DNA from: Acidobacteriaceae bacterium | GTDB taxonomy: Bacteria; Acidobacteriota; Terriglobia; Terriglobales; Acidobacteriaceae | Direction: 5' to 3' | Assembly (NCBI GenBank): GCA_030040115.1 | Contig: JASHUH010000023.1 | Coordinates: forward strand, 1 to 8,478 | DNA: 8,478 bases | Shown: positions 6,864 through 8,478 of the stretch, piece by piece | Layout: each line of letters opens with the position of its first letter | Position numbering within the stretch: the first letter of the stretch is position 1 | The notes under the pieces: model-generated | The model's input: only the letters and a program-made list of their open reading frames with translations | Databases searched by the model: none | Told to the model about the DNA's origin: nothing | Program-made: the position numbers and the translations under genes

Positions 6864-7058
6864 ATGCTGCTAGACGCAGCATTCGGCAAATAGGACCGTG
6901 GCCAAGATGGTGCTTTAATGCCCGATTGGGAGCGTGGTTCCGGTTTAGGCGATCGCTCGCATGGTGGCGAGGCCGCCGAAATGAGGCGAACTCGACCCCG
7001 TTAAGGAGAGTTACAAACCAATCGCAACCGGGCCGAATGCTGCCAAATCAGCCTGGAG
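6864..7058 (+). ncRNA. Structured leader, candidate bridge RNA region of the IS110 element
   Basis: Seen directly: a perfect hairpin ATGCTGC-TAGAC-GCAGCAT (6864-6882); a 12-base inverted repeat GCAGCATTCGGC (6876-6887) with GCCGAATGCTGC (7032-7043); nested within it a 7-base pair CGATTGG (6923-6929) with CCAATCG (7018-7024); and an inner hairpin with CTCGC (6956-6960)/GCGAG (6967-6971) and outer GGCG (6948-6951)/CGCC (6974-6977). The 5' hairpin and the 12-base stem share 6876-6882, so they are mutually exclusive. Known of the family: IS110-group elements express a bridge RNA of roughly 150-200 nucleotides from the leader before the transposase. That this is one is inference from position and structure. 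Guide loops cannot be assigned without the right end and other copies. Confidence 0.45.
7055..7058 (+). promoter_or_regulatory. Ribosome binding site of the transposase
   Basis: GGAG lies 9 bases before the ATG at 7068. It supports 7068 as the original start, well upstream of the amber codon, even though the uninterrupted frame only begins after 7223. Confidence 0.55.
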
Positions 7059-7067
7059 CATGAGTCT

Positions 7068-8474
7068 ATGAGCCCGAAGCGCAGGAAGAAGCCGGTCAAT
7101 GAGCAACAAGGTTGGAGCTTGAATCTGGAGGCTGTGCATCCGAACGCGGCCGGGATTGATATCGGCAATGAGTCCCACTACGTGGCCGTACCTCCGGGCC
7201 GAGATCCGGACCCGGTGCGATAGTTTGCCTGCTTTACGGAGGATTTGCACCGTTTGGCAGGCTGGCTGAAAAGCTGTGGCATCGATACCGTGGCGATGCA
7301 GTCTACCGGAGTGTACTGGCTACCGGTCTACGAGATCCTGACGGAGGAGGGGCTGCTGGTGTTTCTGGTGAATGCGCGGCATACCAAGAACCTGCCCGGA
7401 CGCAAGACCGACGTGCAGGAATGCCAGTGGCTACTGCAATTGCACACCTTTGGTCTACTGAACAACTCCTTCCGGCCGCCGGAGGAGATCTGTGTGCTGC
7501 GAGCCTACTGGCGGCAACGAGCCGAACACATATCCTCGGCGAGCGCGTGCATTCAAAGGATGCAGAAGGTTCTCACCGAGATGAACGTGCAGTTGGCCAA
7601 TGTGATCAGCGATATCAGCGGCCTTACAGGACTGGCCATCATTCAAGCGATTCTGGATGGAGAGCGAGACCGATACAAGTTGGCCGATCTGGCCCACGCG
7701 CGAATTCAGGCAACCCGGGAGGAAATTGCTCGCAGTCTAGAGGGCAACTGGCGTAAGGAACTGCTGTTCATTGTGCAACAAGAGCGGAACCTCTATCAGA
7801 TCTATCAGCAACAGATCGCTGAATGTGACACAGCATTGGCAGCCCATCTGCAAACCCTCGACGACAAGTCGGAACCGGGCAGCCAACCGCCTCCAGCAAA
7901 GACCTACAAAAGAGCCGGCAGCAATGCCCCAACCAGCTTTGATCTTCGCGGCGAGTTATACAGAATCAGTGGCGCTGACCTTACTCAGATCGATGGCATC
8001 AACATCACCAACGCACAAACCATCATCGCGGAAGTAGGCGTCGATATGAGCCGCTTTCCCAGTGAGGCCCACTTTGCTTCCTTCCTGGGCTTGTGTCCGG
8101 ACAATCAGATTACGGGCGGAAAGGTGCTCCGTCGCGGCACAAGGCATGTCGAGAACCGCGCAGCAACAGCACTACGCATGGCCGCAGCCAGCTTATCGCG
8201 CTGCAAGACCTATCTGGGAGCCAAGTTCCGTCGCTTGCGAGCACGTCTTGGGGCGCCGAAAGCCATCACCGCAATGGCGCACATGCTGGCGCGACTCGTC
8301 TACCGCATGCTCAGGTACGGCGAAAAATACGTCGATAAGGGAATGGCGTACTACGAGGGGCGTACTACGAGGAGAGATATCGAGCCCATGAGATTCGCAG
8401 CATTCAGAAAAGGGCGAAGGAACTCGGCTTGGAAATCACTCTCAATCCGGCTACTGCATAACAGAAGTTTCTAA
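7068..8474 (+). pseudogene. IS110-family transposase (DEDD/Tnp), nonsense and frameshift mutated
   Basis: From ATG 7068 the frame reads MSPKRRKKPVN and then AAGIDIGNESHYVAV (Asp31 of the RuvC-like DEDD domain). It hits TAG at 7221-7223 (codon 52) and continues in the same frame with FACFTEDLHRLAGW. Later blocks are MQSTGVYW (77-84), GRKTDVQECQW (112-121), a helical middle, and the C-terminal Tnp domain with FLGLCPDNQITGGK (about 338-352) and NRAATALRMAA. Near the end a perfect 14-base tandem duplication (8345-8372) shifts the frame, giving an aberrant tail ending at TAA 8472-8474. With one copy removed, the protein ends EIRSIQKRAKELGLEITLNP-ATA at TAA 8459-8461, total about 459 residues, normal for the family. 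A truncated product could restart at an internal TTG such as 7245, but would lack Asp31. IS110 recombinases normally act with a bridge RNA; this one should be inactive. Confidence 0.9.
8345..8372 (+). repeat. Perfect 14-bp tandem duplication in the transposase
   Basis: GGCGTACTACGAGG occurs at 8345-8358 and again, immediately adjacent, at 8359-8372 without mismatch. Fourteen bases is not a multiple of three, so the duplication changes the reading frame of the last 30 or so codons. Confidence 0.97.
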
Positions 8475-8478
8475 GGAG

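Larger units (their letters stand above)
6842..8478 (+). mobile_element. IS110-family insertion sequence, decayed; left end approximate, right end at or beyond the edge
   Basis: The element consists of a non-coding leader of roughly 200 bases and one transposase gene read rightwards. The long untranslated left end with the gene close to the right end matches the IS110 group, as opposed to the IS1111 group. Boundaries are not resolved: the left is placed only approximately, and only 17 bases follow the restored stop codon before the window ends. The transposase carries a nonsense codon and a frameshifting duplication, so this copy is probably immobile unless supplied with transposase in trans. 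Confidence 0.75.

Noticed and set aside
6850..6876. TTGAGG and TAGACG as a promoter for the IS leader
   Set aside because: The spacing is only 15 bases and the -10 match is poor; in this family a strong promoter is often formed only when the element ends are joined.
5933..6889. Second minus-strand frame overlapping the lipoprotein gene
   Set aside because: It is Arg-rich without a signal peptide or motif, while the overlapping frame has a clear lipobox and beta-sandwich pattern.
1..8478. CRISPR array, tRNA or rRNA genes, toxin-antitoxin or defence system
   Set aside because: No regularly spaced repeats, cloverleaf or rRNA-like stretches and no proteins of such systems were seen on either strand.

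Overview
This is a GC-rich bacterial window. Gene style and the type of secreted lipoprotein fit a soil bacterium such as an Acidobacteriota (Solibacter-like) member, but that assignment is an impression from protein sequences and not a measured result. No rRNA, tRNA or CRISPR array is visible. The window falls into three parts: a catabolic operon on the minus strand (about 5530 down to 1), a lone lipoprotein gene on the minus strand (6780-5707), and a decayed IS110-family insertion sequence on the plus strand (from roughly 6840 to the right edge).

The operon reads, in transcription order, APC-type amine/amino-acid permease (5'-truncated), iron-containing alcohol dehydrogenase, aldehyde dehydrogenase, and a glutamine-synthetase-like ligase. 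A possible further gene starts 38 bases after the ligase and runs off the left edge. The dehydrogenase genes are separated by 2 bp and the ligase follows after 8 bp, so the last three are almost certainly co-transcribed. The set suits a gamma-glutamylation route for an amine or amino alcohol (ethanolamine-like): import, ligation to glutamate, oxidation of the alcohol to an aldehyde and then to an acid, with the gamma-glutamyl hydrolase not visible here. The substrate is inference.

The head of the operon is broken. The permease frame lacks the first two or so membrane helices and begins after an in-frame TGA at 5382-5380. Directly upstream lies a 24-residue open frame that resembles the N-terminus of fluorescence-recovery-protein (FRP)-like proteins and ends prematurely. 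The simplest reading is a deletion that joined the 5' end of an FRP-like gene to the middle of the permease gene.

The insertion sequence carries a transposase with two independent, clearly readable lesions: an in-frame amber codon at position 52 and a perfect 14-bp tandem duplication near the 3' end that shifts the frame. Removing one copy of the duplication restores a well-formed C-terminus. Upstream of the transposase is a leader of about 200 bases with a nested inverted-repeat structure (12-bp and 7-bp arms plus internal hairpins). This is where IS110-group elements encode their bridge RNA, and it is the most interesting non-coding signal in the window.
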